Below are positions 38,401 through 50,074 of a DNA stretch of 64,000 bases, in pieces (position 1 is the stretch's first letter; each line of letters begins with the position of its first letter). The notes beneath the pieces are model-generated. The model did not search any database. It was not told the origin of the DNA and saw only the letters and a program-made list of their open reading frames with translations. The stretch is taken from contig CM055608.1 of assembly GCA_029379385.1 (NCBI GenBank), forward strand, positions 25,108,350 to 25,172,349, in the 5' to 3' direction. The position numbers were made by a program, and so were the translations under genes. Source of the DNA: Quillaja saponaria (Eukaryota > Streptophyta > Magnoliopsida > Fabales > Quillajaceae).

Positions 38401-38904
38401 TGATTTATAGTTTGAATTCTACTTTGATCAGTTTATGATGTTATCTTCTAACTTCAACGAAATTGAGCTTCTATAGAAACCCGCTAAAAGGCTAAGAAAG
38501 CATAACAAATAAATCAACTACCTAAATTCCAAAACCAGATGGAACAAGAAAATAACACCTGTGAAGCAAATGAGCTTTCAAAATCAGAAATCAATCTTCG
38601 ATTCCCCTCACCTGGAACTCTTGAGATTCTAAAAAAAAAAAAAAACTCGTCCTTTCCCCACTTAACAATTGAGCAGAGAAATGGAAAAAACAACCATAGT
38701 AGATAAGAGGTAGAGAAAGCAAGAGAATTACCTGGGGATGAAGAATTAGAATTGGAGAGAAGTTGGGATACATAAACAGGACCATTGTTTCCGAAGAGTG
38801 TTCCCACGTAGAATGACCCAACCATTAACCATTAGTAGCAGAGCCGCCATTATTATCTGCCCAGATTTGGAATCAAACGCGGACCCCAGCGCATACCCGC
38901 TCAT

Positions 38905-39843
38905 TCTTTCTTCTTTCTAAGCAATTTGTGCTCTGTATCCACTGCAATGAGCTATCTTTTTCAACTGGGTTTGTTGTAAGTATCGAATAAACCAATGTGA
39001 CCTAACGGACAATGAGAATGAGATCTCAGGTTTAGGATAGAAGAAGATGGAAGAATAAACAGTGTGAGCGTGAGCTGATGAAGAACTCTGGTACTAGTAG
39101 TCTCCAGATTGATGCCAGGTGACATTAATTTTGTTATGTTTTCCTTTTCTGGTCTTTTAATATTTACCTGTTAATTTCCTCTGCTTTTCTTCTTCCTCAG
39201 GTACATTGTGAGTCCGACATTCAGTTTTCACTGTAAAAGTGGGTTAGCTCGAGAGTACACGTGTGTTATAGCAAGTACCACAATTCTAATCATTTCAACT
39301 GATGTATTATAATTATATGTAAACTCTTTATACCTAGAGTTAAAAACCGCAATTGTCAAGTTTAAGTGATAAATAATTTGCATAATTCTCTATCACTGAT
39401 TGAATTACGAGTTCAATTCAAGTAATTTAAGTCACTATGCTCATCTTCAATTTCATTGCTTAATCAAATTTATTAAATTAGTCCAAATTAACTATACTTG
39501 GCAGGAACTTCAAACAAAGCAAAACAAGAATAGCTCAAGCATTATGTTTGCCTGCAATAAGACCTTTACTATGGAAGTGAAAAGCAATTAATTTGCTTTT
39601 GAATTTCTTCAGTCTTCACTTGTACTCTCCTCATGGTTGTACACATATACCAAAGACCAAATATGAGCACGGAGATTGAAATTGTGCTAGTAGCTTGGTT
39701 TATTATTGGCAAAGTAAAGCAATCATGGGAAACACCCACTTCTCACCTCTTCTTAATACAATCAATGACTTGGCTGATTCAATGTGCCCCGAATCACGTA
39801 GGACCTTGTTGAGGATACTGAACAAGTCGTGGTCCAGATAAGA
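38905..39843. other. upstream flank of the PMT-like pseudogene
   Basis: Probable former promoter and leader of the PMT-like gene (first few hundred bp, minus strand), then unremarkable DNA up to the U3 promoter. No further gene seen. Confidence 0.5.
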
Positions 39844-39886
39844 GTCCCACATCGTTCATTCACTTAATATAGGAGCCCTATTTATT
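39844..39886 (+). promoter_or_regulatory. plant snRNA/snoRNA promoter: USE and TATA box, Pol III spacing
   Basis: The upstream sequence element GTCCCACATCG (39844-39854) matches the plant consensus RTCCCACATCG exactly. A TATA box (TATTTATT, 39879-39886) follows after 24 bp, the spacing of Pol III-transcribed U6 and U3 genes in plants; Pol II snRNA genes have about 10 bp more. Transcription would start 22 bp after the TATA box at 39909. Confidence 0.85.
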
Positions 39887-39908
39887 AATACTTCTCAGAC
39901 TAACTGGC

Positions 39909-40115
39909 ACGACCTTACTTGAACAGGATCTGTTCTATAGGCTCGTACCACTGTTTCCTTGAGTGATCAAGAGACAGGAACCAAAATCTGGTGGATGAAT
40001 CCTGACCGCGCGATCAGAGCGTGATTAACAGCCTTCTAATCCTTGGATTGTGAGGGCAGTAGAGGATCGTTCTCAGCCAGTTCTGGCCGGGATGGTCGTG
40101 CGGTTGTCTGACAGG
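39909..40115 (+). ncRNA. U3: U3 small nucleolar RNA
   Basis: Box C/D snoRNA that pairs with the 5' external spacer and 18S part of pre-rRNA in the small-subunit processome. The 5' end ACGACCTTACTTGAACAGGA, followed by TCTGTTCTATAGGCTCGTAC (box A' region) and CTGTTTCCTTGA, is the conserved plant U3 5' domain. A GATGAAT motif (box C'-like), GAGCGTGA (box B, 40017-40024) and GTCTGACA near the 3' end (box D, about 40106-40113) are visible. The length of about 207 nt is close to other plant U3 RNAs; the 3' end is estimated from box D. Promoter and terminator have the Pol III arrangement used for plant U3, so the locus looks intact and expressible. Confidence 0.9.
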
Positions 40116-40125
40116 TTTCCAATTC

Positions 40126-40130
40126 TTTTT
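40126..40130 (+). terminator. Pol III T-run terminator after U3
   Basis: Five T residues lie about 10 bp past the predicted U3 3' end, consistent with Pol III termination. Confidence 0.6.
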
Positions 40131-40133
40131 GTA

Positions 40134-41048
40134 ATTTTGGTAAAATAGATTGGGATGCAGATCTTGTCTGCCTGCTATAAACAATAAATCTTCACCATCG
40201 ACCTCAGTTCCCCTAAGAACATGATGCTTGTTCCTTCTTTGTTTTGCAAATTAAAATTTATATTAGAGGCAATTAGAAGAATTACAACGTTGAGTAACAT
40301 ATGGAAAACAAAAACCAGTATAATAAAGCTCTGTAAATGTTCTATACATAATCTTGTAATCCATGGTAAATGCAGATATTACAAATCATTGAATCTTCAC
40401 AGTTGAGAGTTCTTCAATGTGTTCTACACTTCTACATGTCATTAAAGCTCAGAGGTCATGTCTAAAATTTGAGTGCCAAGAGAAAGTGCATGAGAGTTGT
40501 TTTCCTTTGCAGCTTCACAAAGGTTTCCCACTGTGTGTTCAGCGTTTTGCATCAGTACAGTGCCCAAATGGATTTGGTTTTCTCTTCTATCCTGCTTTCA
40601 TTTTGGTAAAATAGATTGGGATGCAGAATCTTGTCTGCCTGCTATAAACAATAAATCTTCACCATCGACCTCAGTTCCCCTAAGAACATGATGCTTGTTC
40701 CTTCTTTGTTTTGCAAATTAAAATTTTATATAGAGGCAATTAGAAGAATTACAACGTTGAGTACATAACATTGGAAACAAAGAAACCAGTATAATAAAGC
40801 TCTGTAAATGTTCTATACATAATCTTGTAATCCATGGTAAATGCAGATATTACAAATCATTGAATCTTCACAGTTGAGAGTTCTTCAATGTGTTCTACAC
40901 TTCTACATGTCATTAAAGCTCAGAGGTCATGTCTAAAATTTGAGTGCCAAGAGAAAGTGCATGAGAGTTGTTTTCCTTTGCAGCTTCACAAAGGTTTCCC
41001 ACTGTGTGTTCAGCGTTTTGCATCAGTACAGTGCCCAAATGGATTTGA
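40134..41048. repeat. two-copy tandem duplication, ~445 bp, next to U3
   Basis: Copy 1 (about 40134-40576) and copy 2 (about 40600-41048) run in parallel from ATTTTGGTAAAATAGATTGGG to TGCCCAAATGGATTTG at a period of 466-471 bp. They differ by only a few substitutions and small indels. The first copy begins immediately after the U3 terminator. Both contain the same open stretch on each strand (see next entry). The low divergence suggests a recent event. Confidence 0.9.
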
Positions 41049-42073
41049 TTTTTCCACCCATACTAAAAATGCTGTATGCAATACTTGATTACCTTCCACA
41101 TTTTCCAAAGCAAAATGTTCGTGGTGCTGATCCAATCTAATGGCAAACATCATATGGAAAAATGAAAGATGGACGAATACTGGTATGGCGTAATATAATT
41201 TAAGGAGGCCAGACTCCACAGATCTCTTATCTTCTAATTTCTAACAAGACAATTAAACCAAACCATCCTCTTAAGTGAGAAATATATCATGCTTAAGTTA
41301 GACCATCTCTACTAATACCATAATTATTTCATCACTTGAACATGGTTCATGATATCATTTTGCAGTACTTTGTAACAGCATCAATGAATTCCTTCCCGAA
41401 CATTGCAGAATTAGCCAAATCCTTAGTACTTTCTAGACAAATAACACAACATTTCAACAGTATTAATTCCCATAAATCTGCTTGCTGCCAGTAGTAATAT
41501 TGTTTTTTAAGGAACAGCAAAACATAACAAAATAAATCCACCTTAGTAATCATTCAGAGCTTTCTATCCTGTCACAGTTCATTATTTGGATACCTTAAAT
41601 AATAGATTTTAAACTATTCTGGCAGCCAGATGCTGTCATATAACAAAACTTTTTCCCCAAATTAGATCTCTAAACAGAATTCAAATGCACTAAAATGGTT
41701 GATGAACACCAGAAAGTAACTCCTACAATAGGAAGCTGAAAGTCAATTCAAGAAAGGATAGAAAGATGAAGGTCAATAATAAAATGTAGCTAAATTATAT
41801 CATTCAATGAAAACAATCAGAACGCTGAACACCCATTTCAATTTACAGGACCTGATTTTCAAAGTTCAAACAACCTCCTTATCATGCCAAATAAAATAGC
41901 ATCCTTTATTTTATGTTCAATAAACAATCATAATTTATTAACATGCCCATTGTCAACCTAGGATTTTGTACTGAAATCTTGAGGTACCTTATTGCCGTGT
42001 GCAGCCCAATACCAACACCCCCAACATAAGAAAACGTCGCGAACCATTCATCATACACAACCTCCATTACCAT
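40910..42073 (-). other. cluster of exon-like minus-strand frames, unidentified
   Basis: Several short minus-strand frames look protein-like and carry possible splice borders. One is 42073-41988 (MVMEVVYDEWFATF, YVGGVGIGLHTAI, donor GTACC). Others are about 41432-41350 (STKDLANSAMFGKEFIDAVT), about 41157-41105 (LDQHHEHFALENVEG before GTAATC) and about 41050-40915 (IHLGTVLMQNAEHTVGNLCE ... LGTQILDMTSEL). The last is copied in the tandem duplication at about 40440-40575. I could not join them in one consistent phase and do not recognise the protein. It may be a decayed or lineage-specific multi-exon gene, or chance. Confidence 0.25.
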
Positions 42074-44544
42074 CCTATAGCCTGATCAATCAAAACCTTC
42101 AATTTCAAATTGGGCAAAACTCAAAGGCTGGCAACATTGTCACAACAAGCTCCAACATCAAACATATTCTCCCAGAAGTTGAATGAAATTCAAGAGAGGA
42201 GCACACTGAAGGAAGGCCTGAAATCAAATGAGGTGATGCGCCTGAATTGCAGCAAAGCCAGCATCAGCATAAGGGAGAGAATACTGAAGCTTTTCTACTT
42301 CATTTTGTACATTGAGCAATTGGCATTGTCATAGTGGAATGAAGCTTTCTCTTCAGGCAAGGCCTGCTAATAGAATAGGTTCAAGCCTGCCCAGTGGAGG
42401 AACTCAACTCTGTCCAAGCCCGCCCAATAAAATTATAGTAATAAAAAAACTTCAAATAAATTTAAAAAGAAAAACAAAATGAATTATATTTTATAGCAAA
42501 AACATCATACTGTATATTTTACTTATCATGTTTCTTTTTCCCCTTCAAAAGTACGAATTTTATTGATTGGATCAAATTAATGGAAGAATATCCAATCAAT
42601 GGAGAATTAATAGTTTCTACGTGAGAATTATGTATCCCTTGTAGACAAGGTTTCATATAAGGAGCAAGTATGCTTCTTTATATAATTTCATCTCATTTAG
42701 TTATTATATCAATGGATCTCATAAGGTTAAGTTTTGACCTAAATTTGAACATGTTGAAATGTGATTTGGTCCGATAATGCTTTGATTCAAAAGTAGTCAA
42801 AATTTGATCTAATCATATCCAATCTAAATTAGATTTAAGGCTCGTTTAATACATTGTATAGAATTGCGTAGTATAGAATTATACAATTTATTAAGTTGTA
42901 TAGTTATTCTGTTATTATATTATTATTTTTTTATTGTATAGCTTTATATAATCAAATATAGTATAAGAGAATGTCAACATAATAAGTGTGTATTATCAGT
43001 TATTGTCAAATATTATATAAGAGTCAATTCAAGTGTTATATTTGAGTTATACGATATGTTAAATGAGTCATTAATTATAGATATCTTATATGTTTTTAAC
43101 TTTACAATAATTTTATTTTTAAATTGATTTCAATTATATGCGACTATGTCTGATTAAAATCTAACGGATTATAATAATCTGATTCATATTCAATACCTAC
43201 CATTTGCAAATTGTTTTAGGCATATAAACAATATAATATGATTAAACTGAATATATGAATCGTCCTAATTTTAATTGTGCAAAATGCATGAGATGCACTA
43301 TGACATAAAAACAAGTCTAAAACCATCTGCCATGCAAGTAGACATCAAAGATAAAGTCCAGCTAATATTTTTTTGTCCCAAACAGATAGTGAAAGGTAAG
43401 GAAGTTTCCTGGAAAGTTTTTCTTGTTATTTTCTTTATAGGAGGCTCCGGGAAAGTTGAAAGCGGAGAAAACTGAAAAGAAAGATGATGAAGGGTAGCTA
43501 ACATGAAAAAATAACCCTAGAATGTCATTTCCAAACAAATAATAATCCAAAACAAAGCTAGTGATTGTCATTTGTGTTGTACCCAAACTCACTCCAATGA
43601 CTTTTTTCAAAAGAAGAAAGATAAATAAAAGAGAAGATAATAATTAAGTGTCTATGCCTATATTCTGCTGTTGGTACACCAACAACACGTAATAAGACTA
43701 GATCGAAATTCACTTTACTCTGATATTTTTATTAGAGTATATCAAACAATTTTGTAACATTCACTATTTATGAATTAGTTTAAATACACATCAACTACTA
43801 CACTCCAAAATACAAAATACAGCACACCACGATATGACTGAATCGAATAAGTGTTTATAAATTAAATATCTACTAGCTTGTGAATCTTCAAGCATTTGTC
43901 TTATTCAATAGTTGTTCAATTATTCTTTTCTCCTCAAATGATGTTCAATTACTCTTTTACCCATAAATGACAGACCGTGATAGTCCCAGCAACAGTAACA
44001 CGGGCCCTGCCTTGGAACCGTTTATCATTTTTCGTTAAGACTAGGCTACCAACTGTCACCATAATCTCAATTAATTTACTCATTAAAGAACATTGGATTC
44101 CATTTTTGTCAAATAGATTAGTAAACTTATTATATTAATGGATAAAACACCAATTGAGTACAAAACATTCTATTTCTACATTCAAATCAAATAATCAACA
44201 AGCCTTGCTTTACACGAAAGGGTGTAGCTAATTTTCTTTCACATAAAATTCAATCTCTACTTAATTATTACTACTTGTAGAAATTGTAAAAGCTTAATTA
44301 CTACAATTGAACTTGGATTAATCTCTACACGATTTTCATGGGAGTCGATTATTTTGAGTTTGATGTTTAAACAGAATTTAAGATGCCATTGATCACACCT
44401 TAAAAATCATACACCAACATCAACATCAACATCCCAAGGATTAAAAATAAAATAAAAATAACGTTCTTTAAAGATCAGGACTCGGGAGCAACATACATAT
44501 TCATTAATTATTAATTAATGATATGATTTTTAATTTTAACAGAA
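42074..44544. other. AT-rich intergenic stretch
   Basis: No gene recognised. Open frames near 42.1-42.3 and 43.3-43.6 kb are short and have no recognisable similarity. The last 200 bp or so should hold the 3' untranslated region of the downstream minus-strand calcium sensor. Confidence 0.5.
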
Positions 44545-45249
44545 TCATCTCTGCAGCTCCATCATACGTGAAAAGTCGTCGAAGCATACGAACCCATCCC
44601 CGTTTTTATCTACACCATCTATCATGCGCCGGCACTCTTCTAACGTGCACTGCTCGTCCCCAATTGCAGTAAAAACTCGCAAAAGCTCCTCAGCCGAGAT
44701 TTTCCCATCGTGATCCGTGTCAAAAAACTCGAACACCTCGCGTAATTCCGAGTTGCAAGCCGGCCCACAAGCCGACCCCACTCGGTTCATCAACGCCTCC
44801 ACGCTTATGCTACCATCTCCCTCGCCCTCGCCCTCGCCGTCTATCTCTCTCAGCATCATCGTTACCTCCTCTTGACTCGGTGGCTCAGCTCCAAGCCGGG
44901 TTAGCAACGCTTCCAGCTCTTTCCTCGAGATAACGCCATCGTTATCTCTGTCTATGAGCTTGAACGCTTGAACCAGCTCGAAATGAATATCGGCGGAGGA
45001 ATCGGACCAATCGCCTGAGACCTCGGGTAAAACGCTAGTCGGAGTTGTCGAACCGGCGGCTCCTATTCCGGCTTTGGGGTCTGAGGTAGAAGAAGAAGAA
45101 GAAGAAGACGACGACGACGACGACGACGAAGCTCCGGAACTAAAAGATGGTGGGTCGGATTTGGACACAGAGGAACTGTCTTTTTTGGAGCGAAAAAGGC
45201 GTTTGGGGCTTAGTTTGAAGTTTTTGGGGTTGATATTGATGAACTTCAT
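44545..45249 (-). CDS. CML36-like: calmodulin-like protein, CML35/CML36 type
   Basis: Predicted cytosolic/nuclear Ca2+ sensor of 234 aa, without introns. The start is the ATG at 45249 (MKFININPKNFKLSPKRLF). The in-frame codons upstream have no ATG. A basic N-terminus is followed by a serine run (about 41-54) and a low-complexity linker. EF-hand 1 is canonical (loop 100-111, DRDNDGVISRKE). EF-hand 2 is disrupted by a Gly-Glu repeat (137-152), with Glu at loop position 1 and Ala at position 12, so it should not bind Ca2+ normally. EF-hands 3 (177-188, DTDHDGKISAEE) and 4 (214-225, DKNGDGFVCFDD) keep their acidic positions, with Asp rather than Glu at position 12 of EF4. The long Ser-rich N-terminus and the ending DDFSRMM fit CML35/36. 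Confidence 0.9.
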   Translation of the reverse strand: MKFININPKNFKLSPKRLFRSKKDSSSVSKSDPPSFSSGASSSSSSSSSSSSSSTSDPKAGIGAAGSTTPTSVLPEVSGDWSDSSADIHFELVQAFKLIDRDNDGVISRKELEALLTRLGAEPPSQEEVTMMLREIDGEGEGEGDGSISVEALMNRVGSACGPACNSELREVFEFFDTDHDGKISAEELLRVFTAIGDEQCTLEECRRMIDGVDKNGDGFVCFDDFSRMMELQR

Positions 45250-47990
45250 TGCTAATAATGGAAGACCCAAATGAGAGAAGAGAAAAGAAAGAATCTATTG
45301 AGAGAGAAAAGATGAAGAAATGAGAGAAGGGTTTGAGGTGAAAAGAAAAGGAAAGGTGAGGAAGGGGTTAAATGGAGAGTGTGGAGGGCCGTACGATCTC
45401 CGCCATGGCAGGTTCCACGAAGTTTCCCAAAAGAATTTTTAGTTTCTAAGGAGGTGTATTTCTATAATTATATTTCTATTCTATAAAAAGATAATTACAC
45501 TAAAAATGCTTATATTCATTACGCGCCATTTACACGGGGTGGAAATTGAAGGGTGAGTTAGTCAATTTATTCGCCAGTTAACGATGAAAAGAGTATGGAC
45601 TTTTATAATGAATATTTTAAAGATATTTAATAAATTATAATAAATATTTTTGATATAAAATTTTCATGATCACTTATTATAATAAATAATATAAAATTTT
45701 ATATTTATCATCTTATTAAATATATCAAAAATATTTATTAAAAAAATTTAAAATTTTAGCATTAAGTCTTAGTTCAAGAGTTATTTAATTGCTATGCTAT
45801 TGTTATATATCTATATATATTGAATCATTGAATTGTGATAAAGTTGAATTAACTCCTTTACCAAACAAAAAAAAGAAAAAGTGGAATTAACTCACTTTAG
45901 ATACTATTTTTTGAAAGAAAAAAAAAAATTAACAAATGTAAAGAAGAACAAAGAATTAACTCTTACCTTGACTTTATGGATCTCAGTTCCTTTGCAGAGT
46001 CATAAAAAAAAAAAAAAAAAAAAAATTTTAATTTCAATATAAATGACATGTGTTCAACGAATTAGATACAAACACCACCTAACTACTAATACTAAATACG
46101 TCAAATTAAATTCATCAAACTCAGTCATCAAATAGATCAATATACTCTACATAAAGAGAAAAACAATCCTTATAAAGAAAAAATACATTCACACATTGTG
46201 TTCTTAAGATTTAAATATTCTCATGTTGCACCGACAGTGATACACTAATATATTTCCAAAATGTATCTAATTTAACAATAAATAATAAATAAATTTTATT
46301 CCAAATTTTTTTTTATATACATGATTAAAATTTGTACCTAGCCAAAAATGAGAGGATCTGAATGAATAAAACAAGTGGTGGTGATGGGGCTCTCGTGAGT
46401 AGTGTGACTTTCTGTCATTTTTGTGTGGTTCCTTCAAGGTTGGTGGGAGCCTGGAGTAATGAAGACGGGCTGAAGACTAGGGAAAAATCTTTTTAGTCTG
46501 AAAGTAACCTTTCAAATGGGATGTTCCTTCCTTTGATTCGATTGGTTGAGTAATTAATTTTTGAGTCTATAATTAAATTGTATCCTTAATTAATTAATTA
46601 TTTCATCTAAGAGCTTAATGTATAGAATGAACATGAACTCTAACCCAATGTTGAATTTTGGGAGAATCACATTCATAAAAGAATAATATTTTTACACACT
46701 AACATTAATGTATCTTAATTCATATCATTATTAGAAAAAGAAAAAATTCATTGATTTCAAGTGGACGCATTATAATATAATTCCATAAGATTTGGAACAT
46801 CTTCCATGAGATTTGGAACATCGATGCACATGATGGACAATGTCAATAATGAGAGGGTGAAGAAGGTAGGCTTTGCTTGTCCCATCATTTTCAATCATTG
46901 GTGGGTAGTCTAGGTAGCTAGAATTAATAAAAGGAAAAAGACCAAAATAGAATAGAAAATTATGTAATATATATGCAGATTGGTGTATGTATTTATGTAT
47001 TGATTTTCAAGTTCATAGTATATATGATTGTTTGCATTGAAATGAGTGCAATCACTGCATTTGGCAGTAGATTGTACGTTCTTGCATCTACCTCCATACT
47101 TGTATATAGCATTGTATTGTATGTATTAATTATCCAAATCTTTATGGAAAGAAGTTGTGAAATTTGCGCATAATTTACTTGAATAAGTATGTTTTGGTTA
47201 GTTGTTTGAGGTATAAAAGAAATTAAAATAAAGAGTTAATTTTTATTTTCTTCAACAAAATCACGTGAAACGATATACTGACATTAAATCTTTTTTAAAA
47301 AAAAAATACTTCCATTCCTACAAAATTTTAACACGATTTTATAATATATAGATGAAATATGTTTTATTGAAAATAAATTAAGAATAAAAATTAATTAATT
47401 ATATTTTACGAAATTACTTTTATGACAGTGACATAGTGTAACCTTTATTTGGAGCAAAAGTTATTGTACTTTTTATTTTCTCTACCCCTTTGGAGCTTTC
47501 GGTTGTTGCATTGCATGCAATTTTTTTTTTATCTGTCAAAATATGGAATACCTTATGGTCAACCTAAAATTTGTGCAACTCCAACATCAATATAATCATT
47601 TAGTTCTCAACTTTAATCTTATTTTTTTTTTATTATTATTCTTTACAAATATGAATATCATATTATTAAAATCAATAAAAATATTTAATTAATCCATTTA
47701 ATCAATGATCGAAAAAAAGTTATGAGAGATGGAAAAAAAAAATATCACCTAAAATCTCAGCATTTAACTCATAAATTTTAATCTTCAACCCTTTTTTTTT
47801 TTTTAGATTTATTGTCTTTAAAAGAAAAATATTGTTTCATAAGAGATAGAGATAGATAAAGAGAAGGAGAAGTTATGCAAGGCTATACATATATGGGACA
47901 AAACTCAAAAAGTTGAACATTTTCTGGGTAATTAGGCTACTTCTAATTGTCAAATTGTCAAAAACAGTACGTGCACTGCAATAGCTTTTA
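45250..47990. other. AT-rich intergenic stretch
   Basis: The first 200 bp carry the purine/pyrimidine-rich leader and promoter of the CML gene (minus strand). Beyond it lie A-runs and AT-rich DNA without a recognisable gene. Confidence 0.5.
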
Positions 47991-48540
47991 CACTACTATA
48001 AATTATAGTATATGCATCTACCATAAAGCAGACTCATAAAATGCAAACGCAAATATCTTGTATCAGCGTTTGCATTGGGAGTTCCTGCATCTACAATGAG
48101 AGTTCTTGCATTCGCAAAAATGCATATGATGATATGAAAAAAAAAAAAAAAAAAAAAATAGAAATTGCCGACGCTGAAATTTTCAACACAGATACAGGAA
48201 CTGATACATTTTGGCGTCATATTTTGTGAAACTAGTTGTGTCTGTCATTCACTATCTGCGTCTTTAGTTGCAGATTCTGTTATCATGCATTGGCACTATT
48301 TTAGAACAATTTATCATTGTCTACCATTAAACTTTTTGTGTCAGCATAGTGGTAGATACAAAAAATTTGAATTGCCACCATTTTCTGTCAAAATTATTTG
48401 CGTTTGCTTTAATCTCATGTTCGTCTACAATGAGGCAAATGCAAATAATAAAATATTATTTTGTTAAAAATATCTTCTTTTCTGAGTCTGTTAGTGCAGA
48501 CGCAGAAAGTCTACCTGAATTTAAATCAGATAGTGTTTCG
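47991..48540. mobile_element. possible CACTA-like element (weak)
   Basis: Begins CACTACTATAAAT and holds several degenerate copies of GCAAACGCAAAT or its complement (about 48042, 48065, 48108, 48400, 48433), like subterminal repeats of CACTA elements. TAGTG ends occur near 48496 and 48535, but no matching target duplication was found. Boundaries are uncertain. Confidence 0.25.
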
Positions 48541-50074
48541 TACTCCTCCTTCATCTTCTTTCCTCTATTGTTACTACTCTGCTTTGCTCTGTTCTGCCAT
48601 GTTGTTCGACGTCCTAGCCGCTGTCCGCCGTCCGTCGACTGTCCTAACTGCCATTCGTCGAGTCTTCACATGCTTCAGATCTATGTATGTGTATATATAT
48701 TATTTTATGCATTGCTTAATATGTAGTGTTAGCTAACTAGCTATATAGATGAAACTTTCTTGCTTCAATATAACACATTACTTATTATTAATTTGTGTGC
48801 AGTTATGTATATGAGAGATTGGGTGTTGGTATTGTATTACTATATGATTTAGGTAGGGGATGAATTGAAGTTAGAAGAGGAGCCTGGTACTAATGGTTGA
48901 AAATTAAGCAAAACATAATTAGCTAGTACCTAGCTTGTCCAAATAAACTCTTATATATTAATTAATTAGATTTATAATTTCTAAAGTGTTAAAGCTTTTC
49001 TTAAATAAATCATAATGAGTTTAAATCTCATTAAAAATATCTTATGTAATAAAATCTTGAATATATATATATATATTCAAATTAACTAATCTAACAACAT
49101 TTGAACATAGAATAAAAAAAATGAAAGCCCGAATAAAACAATAAACTTCAAAACTTTAATACAATACCTTCTAAACCATGACCACACACAATCCCTTTGA
49201 AGAAATTCTTTTAGCAATTTATATAGGTAACTAATTATTGTTATTCCCTTATAAATAATTCTACATTCAATTATTACCATGATCTAGCTATGCATTGACA
49301 ACTAGCCTTATTACATATATATTTAAATGCATTCACAAAAATACTTATTTGCATTTCAATTGTATTGCATATTATTGTTTTTCTCAGCTTTGGGTATTCG
49401 GTTATTTGAATTTGAATTTTTTGTATTACAAGACTTGGAGAGACAAACAAGAATTCAGTGACCAATATAACCACAATTTAATATTTACTCAATTGAGTCC
49501 ACAAAGGCACAAACTCAATTAGTCTTACACAAAACACATGCAATTAGGGCAAGATAAGGCAACAAACACGTGTGCAAATGTTGGATTTTGAAACTTTGAA
49601 TCTCACTCTTACATATTCGCCTTCTTATCTATTATTACTATCAAACTCAAGTGCATAGTTCTTTCTGTCTGTAAAACAAAAGGGACAAAAACTGAAATGA
49701 TTTACACCAAACACATGTTTTGTATTTTGAATATGTTCATATAATAAACTAGATTAGCCACCATGCCACTAATTGAAATTGATGAATTAAAAAGTCCCCG
49801 AGTCAAAGCAAAACATCATTAGTTTTAGTATCATGCAATATATAAAAGAATTAAGTTTTTCCCAATTATCCCTAATTAATTACTTATTCTTTTATCTCAA
49901 TATAGTCAACAACCAAAATTCCACAAATTGGGCAAATTGGGCAACTTGGTTTTAGATAAAGCGCCGACTGATGGCATGCAGCACACGGAAATGGATTGAG
50001 TTCTTGAGCTCACGGGGAAAGAAATTTCTCAAAGCAAAGGTAATATGTGAGTCTATGAACGTAACACACACTAT
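48541..50074. other. intergenic stretch
   Basis: A short GC-richer patch (about 48597-48665, with repeated GTCC/GTCG words) is followed by AT-rich DNA. No gene recognised. Confidence 0.5.

Larger units (their letters stand above)
27857..38904 (-). pseudogene. PMT6/PMT7-like pectin methyltransferase-family pseudogene
   Basis: Golgi type II membrane proteins of the PMT family (Methyltransf_29) are thought to methylate cell-wall polysaccharides. Seven exons with GT..AG borders and matching phases are traceable on the minus strand: 38904-38732, 37766-37345, 35955-35663, 29630-29262, 28649-28403, 28286-28148, 28012-27857. Family landmarks include [69 protein letters not shown]-like IYDRGLIGAFHDW and GFIIIRDD. 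Disabling changes: a 7-nt duplication in exon 1, an 8-nt insertion and a 1-nt deletion in exon 2. Exon 3 has a net +4 at the SAM-binding glycine loop, Arg to TGA and a 1-nt loss. Exon 4 has a 9-nt deletion and Cys to TAA (29502-29500), and the last exon has two frameshifts. A Copia element fills intron 3. Splice sites remain intact. The PMT6/7 assignment is from memory and synteny. Confidence 0.9.

Noticed and set aside
48461..48740. Overlapping plus-strand frames of 90-125 codons
   Set aside because: Hydrophobic and low-complexity, span the possible CACTA-like repeat, and disagree on frame without any family signal.
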